Positions 18,247 to 27,414 of a stretch of 64,000 nucleotides of DNA are shown in pieces (position 1 is the first letter of the stretch; each line of letters opens with the position of its first letter). Source of the DNA: Gammaproteobacteria bacterium 53_120_T64 (lineage in GTDB: Bacteria; Pseudomonadota; Gammaproteobacteria; Pseudomonadales; Porticoccaceae). The stretch lies in assembly GCA_002162815.1 (NCBI GenBank), contig MAAT01000042.1, positions 62,001-126,000 of the forward strand, written 5' to 3'. The notes under the pieces are model-generated. The model saw only the letters and a list, made by a program, of their open reading frames with translations, was not told where the DNA came from and did no database searches. The position numbers and the translations under genes were made by a program.

Positions 18247-19404
18247 CTAGATCACGATCAATTCGGCGTGTAGCGCGCCGGCTTGTTTCAGGGCTTCAAG
18301 GATCGACACCATGTCGCCGGGGGCGGCACCAATATTGTTGACGGCCCGGACAATGTCTTCCAAGGCGACGCTGGATTTCCCACCCATCAGGAACATCGGG
18401 CTGGTCTCCTGGGTAATCGATACGTCAGATCGAGCCGTCACCACCGTATTGCCGCGACGGGCAAAGGCACCGGGCTGGCTGACATCCAAGGACTCAGACA
18501 CCGAAACGGTGAGACTGCCGTGGGCCACAGCCACCGGCATCACCCGGACAAAACCGTTCATCACGATGGTGCCGGTGCGCGCATTGACAATCACCCGCGC
18601 GGGCGCCTCACCCGGCATCACCTCAATGGCCTGTAGCATTGATAAAAAAGAAACTTTCTGCGCTTGATTGACCGGCGAGCGAATCTGCACCGACGAGCTA
18701 TCAATCGGCAGTGCGGTGTCAGCGCCAACCACTTCGTTAATGCGCTCGGCAATGCGCATCGCGGTGGTGAAATCCGGGCTTTTTAGATTCAGTACCAGCG
18801 GGCCATCCTGGGAAAAGGGCGTCGCCACCTCGCGCTCAACGGTCGCGCCATTGGGAATACGACCAACGCTGGGGATGTTCACCGTGACGCTGGAACCATC
18901 GCCGCCCTCGGCACCAAAGCCACCGACCACCAAGTTACCCTGAGCGATGGCGTAGGTTTGACCATCGGCACCCTTCAAGGGCGCCATCAGTAAGCTACCA
19001 CCGCGCAGGCTTTTCGCATTGGCGATGGACGAGACGGTGATATCAATGGTTTGCCCGGGCTTGGCAAAGGGCGGTAGCTCGGCGTGAATCATCACCGCCG
19101 CGACATTCTTTAAGGAGGGGTTGACGCCGGGCGGTACCACCACACCAAACTTAGAGAGCATGCTTTTCAGGCTTTGCACGGTAAAGGGCGCCGAATTGGT
19201 CGAGTCACCACTGCCGTTCAAGCCGATAATCAGGCCATAGCCCACCAGATGGTTGGAGCGCACACCGGCAATCGAGGTGATATCTTTCAAGCGCTCGGCC
19301 TGTGCCGACAGCGCGGTACACAGCGTGAGGGCCGCAAGTAGGCTCGGCAAACGCAAGAACGTGGCGGCTAAGCGGGCAATGGCTAGGGGTAAAAGACTCA
19401 TCAT
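18247..19404 (-). CDS. flgI: Flagellar P-ring protein FlgI
   Basis: Periplasmic P-ring subunit of the basal body bushing. A signal peptide covers roughly residues 1-36, ending LSAQA. The mature start [20 protein letters not shown] is diagnostic, as are the C-terminal [20 protein letters not shown] and [18 protein letters not shown]. The length of 385 residues is slightly over the typical 365-370 because of a longer signal region. Confidence 0.97.
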   Translation of the reverse strand: MMSLLPLAIARLAATFLRLPSLLAALTLCTALSAQAERLKDITSIAGVRSNHLVGYGLIIGLNGSGDSTNSAPFTVQSLKSMLSKFGVVVPPGVNPSLKNVAAVMIHAELPPFAKPGQTIDITVSSIANAKSLRGGSLLMAPLKGADGQTYAIAQGNLVVGGFGAEGGDGSSVTVNIPSVGRIPNGATVEREVATPFSQDGPLVLNLKSPDFTTAMRIAERINEVVGADTALPIDSSSVQIRSPVNQAQKVSFLSMLQAIEVMPGEAPARVIVNARTGTIVMNGFVRVMPVAVAHGSLTVSVSESLDVSQPGAFARRGNTVVTARSDVSITQETSPMFLMGGKSSVALEDIVRAVNNIGAAPGDMVSILEALKQAGALHAELIVI

Positions 19405-19429
19405 TATCGACTCCTGCTCAGTCGCACTA

Positions 19430-20107
19430 TCAAAAGGGCCAAAGGGGGCTCATAAAGAAGCGCACCACCCAGCCGGTGACGTTGGCCTCGTCGAGGGAGC
19501 CCTTGCCGCCGTAGGAAATTTTGGCATTGGCGATAAGGGTGGAGCGCACGGTATTGTTGGAGCTGACATCGGAGGGGCGAACAATGCCCTTGATGCGCAC
19601 GAACTCACCGCCCTGGTTGATCTGTATCCACTTTTCACCCTGTACCACGAGGTTGCCATTGGGCAGAACCTCGGCCACGGTGACGGCAATACTGCCGCTC
19701 AGGTGGTTGCTTTGATTGCTTTTGCCCTCACCCTCAAACTCGGAGCTGGAATCGAGACTGAGACCGAGATCGTCGAGCAACTCGCCAAATATTGTCGGAG
19801 CCGACACCGAGCTTTTACTGTCCTTGTCGATTTCGGTTTTCGTGGTTTTCGCGGCATCCATTTGCTCCACCAATAAGACCTGAATAATGTCGCCGACGCG
19901 GCTGGCGCGCTGATCCTCAAACAACACCATGTCGTAACCGGTCTGGTAGAGACTGCCGGTATTGTGCACCGGCTTAACCATGGCAACGGGGGCCACCGTC
20001 TCGTAACCCGGTGCGCTTTGCTCGGGGATCACCGTGCAGGCACTCAAAATACTGACGGCGACGAGGGCAGAAACGGCTTGGAGGCGCTTTAGCACTGCTG
20101 TTTTCAT
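19430..20107 (-). CDS. flgH: Flagellar L-ring lipoprotein FlgH
   Basis: Outer-membrane L-ring subunit. A lipoprotein signal with lipobox LSAC places the acylated cysteine at residue 24. The conserved stretch [28 protein letters not shown] and the C-terminal [26 protein letters not shown] ... [20 protein letters not shown] are typical. 225 residues is the usual length. It lies between flgI and flgG. Confidence 0.97.
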   Translation of the reverse strand: MKTAVLKRLQAVSALVAVSILSACTVIPEQSAPGYETVAPVAMVKPVHNTGSLYQTGYDMVLFEDQRASRVGDIIQVLLVEQMDAAKTTKTEIDKDSKSSVSAPTIFGELLDDLGLSLDSSSEFEGEGKSNQSNHLSGSIAVTVAEVLPNGNLVVQGEKWIQINQGGEFVRIKGIVRPSDVSSNNTVRSTLIANAKISYGGKGSLDEANVTGWVVRFFMSPLWPF

Positions 20108-20137
20108 AACGCGGTCCCGTTGCTAATGACGTGTGAC

Positions 20138-20923
20138 TTAAAGGTTGTTGCTGATGTACGACAGCATTTGGTCGGTGGTGGAAATGGCCTTGGAGTTCAT
20201 TTCATAGGCGCGCTGGGTTTCGATCATCGACACCAGCTCCTCCACGACATTGACATTCGAGCTTTCAATGTAGCCCTGCATAATCGAACCCAAGCCATTG
20301 AGGCCGGGGTTGCCGGTTTGCGGATTGCCACTGGCGCCGGACTCGAGATAGAGATTCTTGCCAATCGCCTGTAAGCCGGCGGGGTTGACGAAGTCGGCCA
20401 GTTGCAGGGTGCCGACCTGGGTCGGCGCGGTATCGCCCGGTGCCAACACCGAAATGGTGCCGTCGGTGCCAATGGTGATCGACTGAGAATCCTGGGGAAT
20501 GGTGATAGAGGGCTCGATGGGGTAACCGTTGGAGGTCACCAGCTGCCCCTCGGAGTCGAGCGCCATGGAGCCATCGCGGGTATAGGAAATGGAACCGTCG
20601 GGCAACAGCACCTGAATAAAGCCCTTGCCTTCAATCGCCACGTCGAGAGCATTTTCCGTGGTCTCTAGATTGCCCTGGGTAAAGAGCTTCTCGGTGGCCA
20701 CCACGCGCACCCCCGTGCCCTGCAGTAAGCCCGAGGGCAGCTCGGTGTCCTGGGAAGACTGCGCGCCCACCTGGCGGAGGTTTTGATAGAGTAGATCTTC
20801 AAACACCGCGCGGCCACGCTTGTAACCGGCGGTGCTGACGTTGGCGAGGTTGTTGGAGATGGTCGCCATACGAGTCTGCTGGGCGTCCAGTCCGGTCTTT
20901 GCTATCCACAGAGATTCTTGCAT
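20138..20923 (-). CDS. flgG: Flagellar distal rod protein FlgG
   Basis: Distal rod subunit. N terminus [45 protein letters not shown] carries the rod/hook ANVxTxGYK signature. The C terminus ([28 protein letters not shown]) is the conserved FlgG helix. 261 residues matches the family almost exactly. Confidence 0.98.
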   Translation of the reverse strand: MQESLWIAKTGLDAQQTRMATISNNLANVSTAGYKRGRAVFEDLLYQNLRQVGAQSSQDTELPSGLLQGTGVRVVATEKLFTQGNLETTENALDVAIEGKGFIQVLLPDGSISYTRDGSMALDSEGQLVTSNGYPIEPSITIPQDSQSITIGTDGTISVLAPGDTAPTQVGTLQLADFVNPAGLQAIGKNLYLESGASGNPQTGNPGLNGLGSIMQGYIESSNVNVVEELVSMIETQRAYEMNSKAISTTDQMLSYISNNL

Positions 20924-20974
20924 TTTAGGTTCCCATTACTGTCGGTATTTGATGTGCTATTGCGAGCCGAACCA

Positions 20975-21712
20975 TCAATTCATTTTCATCAGTGCCGCCG
21001 AGGAGCGATCATTATCGGCGGCGGTTTTCATCATCTTGATTTGGCTTTCGTAACTGCGCTGCAGCTCGATCATCTTCACCATGGTGGCCACCGTATTGAC
21101 ATTACTGGACTCCAGCGTGCCCGAGACCAGGGACACAGCGGCGTCCTCTTTGGCGTTGGCGCCGTCTTTCAGACGCAGCAGCCCGGCCTTGTCTTTATAG
21201 AGCTCGTCGCCATCCAGGCTGACTAATTTGATACGCCCGACCAGTGCGACGGTGTCCGGACCCTGCCCGAGGGGCTGAATAGAGATGCTGCCATCGGCGG
21301 CAATTTCCATTTTGCTATGGGGCGGTATGGCCAGGGGGCCACCATCGCCGATAATCACCTGGCCAGCACCATTGGTGAGCTGGCCAACGGCGTCGAGGCG
21401 CAAATCGCCACGGCGGGTATAGGCCTCTCCGCCATCGGCAGCCTGTACGGCTATCCAGCCTGCACCGTTGACCGCAACATCGAGATCGGCACCGGTGTGC
21501 TGCAGGGCGCCAGCGCTGATATCGACACCGGTGCGCACAAACTTTGGCGCACCGCCACCGTTGACCGCGCCGGGAATGGCCATCGACTTGAACATCGACA
21601 GGTCGGCGCGAAAGCCCGGGGTGCTGGCATTGGCCAAGTTGTGCGTGACATCGGCCATGCCGCGCATCACTTCGCTGGCACTGGCCATTGATGTATAGAG
21701 GAAATTACCCAT
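20975..21712 (-). CDS. flgF: Flagellar proximal rod protein FlgF
   Basis: Proximal rod protein of the FlgF type: 245 residues with the signature DVTHNLANASTPGFRADLSMFKSM near the N terminus and the SGTLESSNVNTVATMVKMIELQRSYESQIKMM helix at the C terminus. It starts 33 bases after the stop of flgE. In Pseudomonas flgF begins a FleR-dependent transcript; I could not identify a promoter in this short gap. Confidence 0.96.
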   Translation of the reverse strand: MGNFLYTSMASASEVMRGMADVTHNLANASTPGFRADLSMFKSMAIPGAVNGGGAPKFVRTGVDISAGALQHTGADLDVAVNGAGWIAVQAADGGEAYTRRGDLRLDAVGQLTNGAGQVIIGDGGPLAIPPHSKMEIAADGSISIQPLGQGPDTVALVGRIKLVSLDGDELYKDKAGLLRLKDGANAKEDAAVSLVSGTLESSNVNTVATMVKMIELQRSYESQIKMMKTAADNDRSSAALMKMN

Positions 21713-21745
21713 AGCGATTCAAGCCTTTCTCATCTGCAGTGCGGT

Positions 21746-23023
21746 TTAACGCAAGTTAATAACGGTTTGGGTGACGGTATCTTCCGTTTGAATGACCTGG
21801 GCATTGGCCTGGAAGTTACGCTGGGCGGTAATCATGTTCACCAGCTGCTGGGTGATATCGACGTTGGAATCCTCCAGAGCACCCGACTGAATCAAACCCA
21901 GACCCGCCGTACCCGGCTCACTGACCGTGGCCACACCCGAGGCAAAGGTCTCTGCCCAGGCCGTGCTACCTAGTGGTTGCAATCCCTGCTGGTTGGCAAA
22001 GTTGGCGAGAGCCACTTGGCCCAGAGCAAAGGATTGACCATTGGTATAGCGCGCAAAGATGACCCCGGTGTCGGAGATTTCAACCCCGCGCAATTGGCCT
22101 GAAGAGAAGCCATTTTGCGAAATAAAGCTGACACCGAAATCACTACCAAACTGAGTAGTGGTTGAAAGGTCAACCTTGAAAGACTGGGGTGTAACAGCAC
22201 CCGTGGCATTGCCGCTAGCATCGACCGGATCATAGTTAGCCACTGTCACCTCTACTGGCAAAGAAGCCGAGGGGAATTGCCCGGTGCTATCGAAGGTTAG
22301 GGTTTGCGGTGCCGCAACACCGCCGGGGGTCACACCGTCAACCGTGACATGAGCATCCCAAACATTAGGTACTGCGGTTTTTACAAAATAGGTGGTTAAG
22401 GCGTGGGGATTACCGAGACTGTCGTAAATCGTCAACGAGGTAGAGCCATTGAACATATCGGCACTGGGCGCTGTCGGTGGTGCGGCAAAGGCGTCAAAGG
22501 GCGCGGCAAAGGCCAGCAGGGGCACGGGCTCACGGGAGTCGAGATTAGCAGTGATATCAATCTCGGCGGTGGGAATCGGCTCAATTTGCGAGGTCGTCAA
22601 ACGCACATCGTCAACTAACCCGGTAATTTGACCCGCAGCATCGGCCTCAAAAGCTTGTAGGCGCAGGCCCTCGTTATTGGTAACAAAACCTTCCGAATCA
22701 ACGGTAAAGGCACCGGAGCGGGTAAAGCGCGTGGAGCCGCCATCGTCGAGCATAAAAAAGCCACTGCCGCTGATCGCGAGATCCAGGGAGCTATCGGTAA
22801 AACTAATATTACCCTGGGTAAACTGCTGTGAAATGGAGGTCAGCTCGACACCGCGACCAATCGAGTTAGAGGCCACACCCAGAGCACTGGAGGCAAACAC
22901 ATCGGAAAACTCGCCCCGCGCCTGTTTAAAGCCCGAGGTGGAACTGTTGGCGATGTTATTGCCAATGATGCCCAGCTGCGATGACGCTGCCCGAATACCT
23001 GATACTGCCGTTTCAAAACCCAT
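21746..23023 (-). CDS. flgE: Flagellar hook protein FlgE
   Basis: Hook subunit. N terminus [44 protein letters not shown] has the rod/hook signature. The middle (about residues 160-320) is the variable D1/D2 surface part. The C terminus [39 protein letters not shown] is the conserved hook helix. 425 residues is typical. Confidence 0.97.
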   Translation of the reverse strand: MGFETAVSGIRAASSQLGIIGNNIANSSTSGFKQARGEFSDVFASSALGVASNSIGRGVELTSISQQFTQGNISFTDSSLDLAISGSGFFMLDDGGSTRFTRSGAFTVDSEGFVTNNEGLRLQAFEADAAGQITGLVDDVRLTTSQIEPIPTAEIDITANLDSREPVPLLAFAAPFDAFAAPPTAPSADMFNGSTSLTIYDSLGNPHALTTYFVKTAVPNVWDAHVTVDGVTPGGVAAPQTLTFDSTGQFPSASLPVEVTVANYDPVDASGNATGAVTPQSFKVDLSTTTQFGSDFGVSFISQNGFSSGQLRGVEISDTGVIFARYTNGQSFALGQVALANFANQQGLQPLGSTAWAETFASGVATVSEPGTAGLGLIQSGALEDSNVDITQQLVNMITAQRNFQANAQVIQTEDTVTQTVINLR

Positions 23024-23041
23024 GACTCATTCCTCTTACCG

Positions 23042-23713
23042 TTATAAGTACTGGAGAACATCGGCGTAGGACACCGAATCTCCACCATCCAGATTTAAAC
23101 TAATTTCCGCCCCACCAGCGCCAATCGAGACACTGGCGACACGGGCCGAAGCAAAAGCCGGAAGCGCCTCGACCACACCGTCGATCATGCCGCTGGCCGT
23201 CACTTGATAACTTCCCTGGGAGATGGAAGCCCCATCGTCGAGCAATCCGTCCCAGGAAAACTTATGAATACCCGCGCCTACATTTCCGATATCAAGAACC
23301 TTGACCAGCTGTCCACTGCTATCCGACACCTGTATCTGAACAGCCGACGCACCGGTAGGCATGGCCACGACACCGGCGATTTCATCACCCGGAGCAAAGG
23401 CCGTCTGATTGGAGGCACTAATCACATCGCGACCCACCAGGGACGAGGCTTGAATGGCTCGCGTGGAGACCATCGACTCGCCCAAACCCGAGAGCGAGGA
23501 CTGCATATCCTGAATACCCGACACCGTGCTGAACTGGGCGATTTGCGAGAGAAACTCGAAGTTGTCCATCGGCTTGGTGGGGTCTTGATTGTTGAGCTGG
23601 GCCACCAGCAGACGCATAAACTCCTCTTGGCCCAGTTCTTCTTTTTTCTTTATCGTCGAGCCCAAGCCACCGCTTTGCTCGACACCTAAAATATTTGCTA
23701 TGTCCGTTGCCAT
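23042..23713 (-). CDS. flgD: Flagellar hook cap/scaffold protein FlgD
   Basis: Hook-capping protein needed for FlgE assembly. The conserved N-terminal block LGQEEFMRLLVAQLNNQDPTKPMDNFEFLSQIAQFSTVSGI is diagnostic. The rest contains the Ig-like FlgD domain (ASAVQIQVSDSSGQLVKVLDIGNVGAGIHKFSWDG). 223 residues, usual size. It starts 11 bases after flgC. Confidence 0.97.
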   Translation of the reverse strand: MATDIANILGVEQSGGLGSTIKKKEELGQEEFMRLLVAQLNNQDPTKPMDNFEFLSQIAQFSTVSGIQDMQSSLSGLGESMVSTRAIQASSLVGRDVISASNQTAFAPGDEIAGVVAMPTGASAVQIQVSDSSGQLVKVLDIGNVGAGIHKFSWDGLLDDGASISQGSYQVTASGMIDGVVEALPAFASARVASVSIGAGGAEISLNLDGGDSVSYADVLQYL

Positions 23714-23724
23714 CGCCCTTCTCC

Positions 23725-24138
23725 CTAACGCCCTATACTCAAGGTCTGCACCAGCAATTGCTTCGCCGTGTTCATTACTTCAACACTGTTTTGATAGGCC
23801 CGGGAGGCGGCAATCATATTCGCCATTTCCTCAACGGGATTAACATTGCTGTGGTAAATATAGCCTTCATCGTCGGCCATGCCGTGATGGGGCGAGTACT
23901 CTTTGCGCCCCGGCGGCCCCGCTTCCACGATGCCTTCGACCTGAACACCGACGGCACCCTTACGACTGCCAAAGGGCTCGACCATGGTGGCAAAGACCGG
24001 CTGGCGCGAACGGTAGACATCGCCGGCACTGCCGCCAACCACCTCCGAATTCGCCAAATTGCTGGCGACGGTATCGAGCCACACGGTATGGGCGGCCAGC
24101 GCCGAACCCGACACTCTCATTACACCTTCTAAGCTCAT
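23725..24138 (-). CDS. flgC: Flagellar proximal rod protein FlgC
   Basis: Rod subunit of 137 residues. N-terminal signature SGSALAAHTVWLDTVASNLANSEV, the conserved VEGIVEAGPPGRKEYSPHHGMADDEGYIYHSNVNPVEEMANMI segment, and the C-terminal helix with SRAYQNSVEVMNTAKQLLVQ. It begins 3 bases after flgB. Confidence 0.97.
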   Translation of the reverse strand: MSLEGVMRVSGSALAAHTVWLDTVASNLANSEVVGGSAGDVYRSRQPVFATMVEPFGSRKGAVGVQVEGIVEAGPPGRKEYSPHHGMADDEGYIYHSNVNPVEEMANMIAASRAYQNSVEVMNTAKQLLVQTLSIGR

Positions 24139-24141
24139 CGC

Positions 24142-24525
24142 TTAATCTCCTCTCAGGGCCAGCATCAGGCCTTTAATTTTGCCATCGAGAAAGCGCAGGT
24201 TGACCTGGTAGCGCACCGCGTTTTCGGCATAGGCCGACTGCTCCATCGGCATATCCACGCCATTGCCATTGATCGAGCCCTGTGCCGGTTTACGATAAAA
24301 AACCTGGGTATCAAAGCCACTGTTCGCCTGCATGTGCCCGGCGTGGCTTTGCTCGAGACGCTCGGCACTCGCCGTGCGCAGCGCAGAGCGGAAATCGACA
24401 TCTCTTGCCCTGTAGCCTGGAGTTTCGGCATTGGCGATATTGGCCGCCAATAATTCCGCCCTTTGGGCATGGAAATAGAGGCCTTGAGCCTGTTTACCGA
24501 GTATCGAACCAACTTGAGCGGACAT
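24142..24525 (-). CDS. flgB: Flagellar proximal rod protein FlgB
   Basis: Rod subunit of 127 residues, first gene of the flgBCDE unit. LLAANIANAETPGYRARDVDF is the rod signature; the C terminus VDMPMEQSAYAENAVRYQVNLRFLDGKIKGLMLALRG is the family-specific helix. A strong sigma-54 promoter lies 46-62 bases upstream. Confidence 0.97.
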   Translation of the reverse strand: MSAQVGSILGKQAQGLYFHAQRAELLAANIANAETPGYRARDVDFRSALRTASAERLEQSHAGHMQANSGFDTQVFYRKPAQGSINGNGVDMPMEQSAYAENAVRYQVNLRFLDGKIKGLMLALRGD

Positions 24526-24570
24526 ATGATCTTTCCCAATTGTCGTTTAAAACGCTTCAGGCAAAGACAT

Positions 24571-24587
24571 TGCAACCGCTGTGCCAC
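24571..24587 (-). promoter_or_regulatory. Sigma-54 promoter of flgBCDE
   Basis: On the minus strand it reads GTGGCACAGCGGTTGCA: TGGCAC and TTGCA match the consensus fully, with 10 bases between GG and GC. Transcription would start near 24559, 34 bases before flgB. In P. aeruginosa flgBCDE is a FleR-dependent sigma-54 operon. Confidence 0.9.
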
Positions 24588-24622
24588 AATATTTAATCGT
24601 TACTTTTCAATAGATTAGAAAA

Positions 24623-24716
24623 CACAGCGCCTAAAAAACACCTCGCACCGGCAAGGCTCTGCCGGATAACGGCAAGGCCGGTGCCGCGCTGCAGGTGTTT
24701 CAAAAAAGTCGCTGTG
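24623..24716. repeat. Long imperfect inverted repeat between the flgB and flgA promoters
   Basis: Nested matching arms: CACAGCG (24623-24629) with CGCTGTG (24710-24716), AAACACCT (24636-24643) with AGGTGTTT (24693-24700), and GCACCGGC (24645-24652) with GCCGGTGC (24677-24684). The 24-base centre can form an alternative hairpin CCGGCA/TGCCGG (24648-24665). The heptamer CGCTGTG occurs a further time inside the flgB promoter (24577-24583). There is no T tract that would make this a simple terminator. It could be an activator/operator array or a decayed mobile repeat. Confidence 0.75.
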
Positions 24717-24733
24717 CAGGCCACAAACTACAA

Positions 24734-24750
24734 GCGGCCCAAATATTGCT
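24734..24750 (+). promoter_or_regulatory. Candidate sigma-54 promoter of flgA
   Basis: GCGGCCCAAATATTGCT: GGC and TTGCT match the -24 and -12 elements with 10 bases between GG and GC; the outer bases of the -24 box deviate. A start near 24761 precedes the chosen flgA ATG at 24774 by 13 bases. Confidence 0.5.
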
Positions 24751-24773
24751 TAGCTATTAACAAGCTCTGCAAA

Positions 24774-25568
24774 ATGATGATAAATGGACCACGAGACGCC
24801 AAAAAATTGACTACTCTCAACAAAAGAACCCACGGCCAGTGCGCGACAGCCCGGTGGCTGACAATCGCCATAGCGGCCCTTGCCCTCTGCGCCACACTAG
24901 CGCTCGGCACCGCCCCCGCCGTGGCTGAAGAGGCGCAATTCCACGCCATTAGTGCCATCAAGGCTAGCGCCGCCACATTTCTCAATGACCACAAAGATAT
25001 TCAGGGACAGGCCAATACCACCGTCAAAATTGGCCATATTGATACGCGTTTAACACTACCCCGCTGCAGCGCACCGCTCGAGGCCTTCCTACCCCCCGGC
25101 GGCAATATCAGCGGCAAAACCACTGTTGGCGTGCGCTGTCAGGGCTCGCGCCCCTGGACGCTCTATGTCCCCGCCAGCGTCACCTCGGTCACTCGCGTAC
25201 TTATCACCAATGCACCGCTGCGGCGTGGACACGTGGTCCGCGCCGAGGATATTGGCCAGCAAACCCGCGACACCCGCTCGCTGAGTCGCGCCTATTTGAG
25301 CAATCCACAGCAGGTCATCGGCAAGGTGTTAAAAAGAAACCTGGCTAACAAAGCCCTGTTTACCAGCGCCGTGCTCACCGAGCCCCATATCATCCAGAAA
25401 GGTCAGCAAGTCACCCTGCAGGCCGGCAGCCATGGCCTGAACGTTAGCGTCACCGCTATGGCTTTAAATGACGGCGCTGTGGGAGAAAAAATTCGCGTCA
25501 AAAACCTCTCCTCCAGCAAAATTGTCGAGGGCACCATTCTCGCCTCTGGGGTGGTTCAGGCGGACTGA
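24774..25568 (+). CDS. flgA: Flagellar P-ring assembly chaperone FlgA
   Basis: Periplasmic chaperone for FlgI. From the ATG at 24774 the product has 264 residues; the frame is open to an ATG at 24681, but that lies inside the long inverted repeat and upstream of the candidate promoter. A signal peptide (ATARWLTIAIAALALCATLALGTAPAVAEE) is followed by the FlgA SAF-type domains: VKIGHIDTRLTLPRCSAPLEAFLP, RPWTLYVPASVTSVTRVLIT, GHVVRAEDIGQQTRDTRSL, and the C-terminal QVTLQAGSHGLNVSVTAMAL ... GEKIRVKNLSSSKIVEGTI. The signal sequence is preceded by an unusually long charged N region, so the start remains uncertain. Confidence 0.92.
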   Translation: MMINGPRDAKKLTTLNKRTHGQCATARWLTIAIAALALCATLALGTAPAVAEEAQFHAISAIKASAATFLNDHKDIQGQANTTVKIGHIDTRLTLPRCSAPLEAFLPPGGNISGKTTVGVRCQGSRPWTLYVPASVTSVTRVLITNAPLRRGHVVRAEDIGQQTRDTRSLSRAYLSNPQQVIGKVLKRNLANKALFTSAVLTEPHIIQKGQQVTLQAGSHGLNVSVTAMALNDGAVGEKIRVKNLSSSKIVEGTILASGVVQAD

Positions 25569-25605
25569 AAGAGCGGACAATGTTCAACAATTTGATCGCC
25601 AGCAC

Positions 25606-25632
25606 TAAAGTTATTCACCAAGATGCCGATAA
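25606..25632 (+). promoter_or_regulatory. Sigma-28 (FliA) promoter of flgMN
   Basis: TAAAGTTA at 25606-25613 and a perfect GCCGATAA at 25625-25632, with 15 bases between TAAA and the -10: a textbook FliA promoter. It gives a leader of about 40 bases before flgM and explains feedback expression of the anti-sigma factor. Confidence 0.92.
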
Positions 25633-25679
25633 GCTAATTGCCAGTGTTTCGACACTGTAAAACGGGAAGGACAAGCACC

Positions 25680-25988
25680 ATGGATATCAGACCAACGCAG
25701 GGCTCTACCAACGGCCTCAACACCAACGGCGGAAAAAAAGCCGATGCTAGCCAAGGCCCCAGCCCCGAGAAAGCCGGCACGCCACAGGCGGGCGGTGAAT
25801 CGAGCACGGTTACCGTTACCGACTCGGCCTTGAAGATGTTAAAAATCGAGCAGACCCTCGCCGAAATGCCGAGCTTTGACGCCGAAAAGGTCGCGCGCAT
25901 TAAGCAGGCCCTGAGCGATGGCTCCTACACCATCAATACCGAGCAAATCGCCGATAAGCTCATAAAGTTTGAGCAGGATCTGGCCTAG
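25680..25988 (+). CDS. flgM: Anti-sigma-28 factor FlgM
   Basis: FlgM binds FliA and blocks late gene expression until it is exported through the finished hook. The start at ATG 25680 follows GGGAAGGA by 6-13 bases; the frame is open further upstream, to 25638, but that would overlap the promoter region. The 102-residue product has a disordered, Gly/Ser/Pro-rich N-terminal half and a conserved C-terminal FliA-binding part (DSALKMLKIEQTLAEMPSFD ... VARIKQALSDGSYTINTEQIADKLIKFEQDL). Confidence 0.95.
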   Translation: MDIRPTQGSTNGLNTNGGKKADASQGPSPEKAGTPQAGGESSTVTVTDSALKMLKIEQTLAEMPSFDAEKVARIKQALSDGSYTINTEQIADKLIKFEQDLA

Positions 25989-26037
25989 CCCATCGCCTGC
26001 CCCTGTAAACTTTAATTCATCAAGCCGGTACCGACCC

Positions 26038-26502
26038 GTGAAAGATCTTATTGCTCTGTTCGACAAAACCACCGCTCTCACTCTCGATCTCATCGGCGTG
26101 CTCAATGAGGAGAGAGCCGCTCTGGGCCAGCAAGACATTGCCGTTTTTGAAGCGGTTATCGAAAAAAAACTCGCCGTTGCCCAGGCCATACAAGCCCTCG
26201 ACCGCGAACGCGATAGCGCACTGATGAAACGCGGTATAAGCCCCAGCGCAGAGGGCCTGGAAACACTCCTCGCCACCCACTCCGAACCACGCCTACACGA
26301 CAGCTGGCAGAGCCTTTGCACCGCGAGCCAGCGCTGCCGGGAAGAAAACCTATTGGTTGGCACTATGATCAAGAAAAACCAGTTGGTTACCGATCATGCC
26401 CTGCAAATTCTTCGCAAGGGCAGCATTGATACCGTACAAACCTACGGCGCAAGCGGCACCAGCTTGCGCCATTCGCAGTCCTCATCCCTGGGCAAAGCAT
26501 AA
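26038..26502 (+). CDS. flgN: Flagellar export chaperone FlgN
   Basis: Chaperone for the hook-associated proteins FlgK and FlgL. I chose the GTG at 26038 (154 residues, VKDLIALFDKTTALTLDLIG); the longer open frame begins at 25969 inside flgM and its extra residues are proline-rich and unlike FlgN. The protein is all-helical with LIGVLNEERAALGQQDIAVFEAVIEKKLAVAQAIQALDRERD typical of FlgN. It follows flgM by 49 bases. Confidence 0.9.
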   Translation: MKDLIALFDKTTALTLDLIGVLNEERAALGQQDIAVFEAVIEKKLAVAQAIQALDRERDSALMKRGISPSAEGLETLLATHSEPRLHDSWQSLCTASQRCREENLLVGTMIKKNQLVTDHALQILRKGSIDTVQTYGASGTSLRHSQSSSLGKA

Positions 26503-26609
26503 GACCGGCCTCTTGCAGGCAAGCCCTAGCGGAGTAAATTCATTGTCACCGCAGCCTCTGTGCCCAAGCCCCGCTGAAAACCCAACGCCAACACGCTACT
26601 ATTAAGCCC

Positions 26610-27353
26610 ATGTCATCTGAAGAATCGAATAGCGAAAGTACCAGCGCGAGCCGCTCACAACAAAACCAAGACCGCATCAAAATAAAAGCTCACAAGCTAC
26701 TTATCCTCAAGGCACTGCAAGAAAACCGCAGCCCACTGAGCTTAAGTATTGAAGGCAGTGACGGGGGGTTTGTGAGTATTATTCTCGCGATCGATGGGGA
26801 GAACGACATCATAGAGCTGGACGAGCTCGCCGATAGCGCGGCCCATCAAACCTTGCTTGCCGCGAAAAACTATCGTGCCACAGGCTGGCTACAGGGCGTC
26901 AACATTGAATTCAGCGCTCACATCACCGATCACCAGCAGAGCCAGGGCCTAACGCGCTATCACTCGACACTGCCCGACACCATTTATCAATACCAGCGCC
27001 GCACCGGCTACCGCACCCATGTCAGTATGATGTCCTCGCCCGAGGTGCACTTAATTCTTGCCGACAACCAGGTGGTCAAGGGTCGCATTAGTGACATCTC
27101 GATCTCCGGCGCGCTATTAACGGTACCTCTGGGTAGCCCCATCGCCCCGGGAGACCGGATAAGCCAATGTATTTTCAAGGCCATTGATAAAAAGATGATT
27201 ATTGTCGAGGCCGAAGTACGCCGCCTGATGGACACCGAGCAGAGCTCAAGAACGCGACTGGGCTGTCGCTTTACCCATGTTGACCAAACGACAAGCCAAG
27301 ACCTACAGCGCTACGCTGCCGCCGTCGAAAGACAGAATGCCCGACGCCGCTAA
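26610..27353 (+). CDS. flgZ: Flagellar brake / c-di-GMP receptor of the YcgR/FlgZ family
   Basis: A 247-residue protein with an N-terminal YcgR-like domain (about residues 25-120) and a PilZ domain (about 128-240). Both c-di-GMP motifs are intact: R131xxxR135 in RRTGYR and D162xSxxG167 in DISISG. In Pseudomonas FlgZ, encoded after flgMN, binds c-di-GMP and slows the motor. The same gene order here supports this role. The ribosome site is weak, so coupling to the flgMN transcript is likely but not shown. Confidence 0.92.
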   Translation: MSSEESNSESTSASRSQQNQDRIKIKAHKLLILKALQENRSPLSLSIEGSDGGFVSIILAIDGENDIIELDELADSAAHQTLLAAKNYRATGWLQGVNIEFSAHITDHQQSQGLTRYHSTLPDTIYQYQRRTGYRTHVSMMSSPEVHLILADNQVVKGRISDISISGALLTVPLGSPIAPGDRISQCIFKAIDKKMIIVEAEVRRLMDTEQSSRTRLGCRFTHVDQTTSQDLQRYAAAVERQNARRR

Positions 27354-27414
27354 CTCACACGACGAGACGACAAAGCCCCTCTACGAGAAGACAAGGCCTT
27401 ACACTCCTGCGCCG

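Noticed and set aside
24681-24773. A longer FlgA start at 24681
   Set aside because: It would start inside the inverted repeat and upstream of the candidate promoter, and add a non-signal-like leader of 31 residues.
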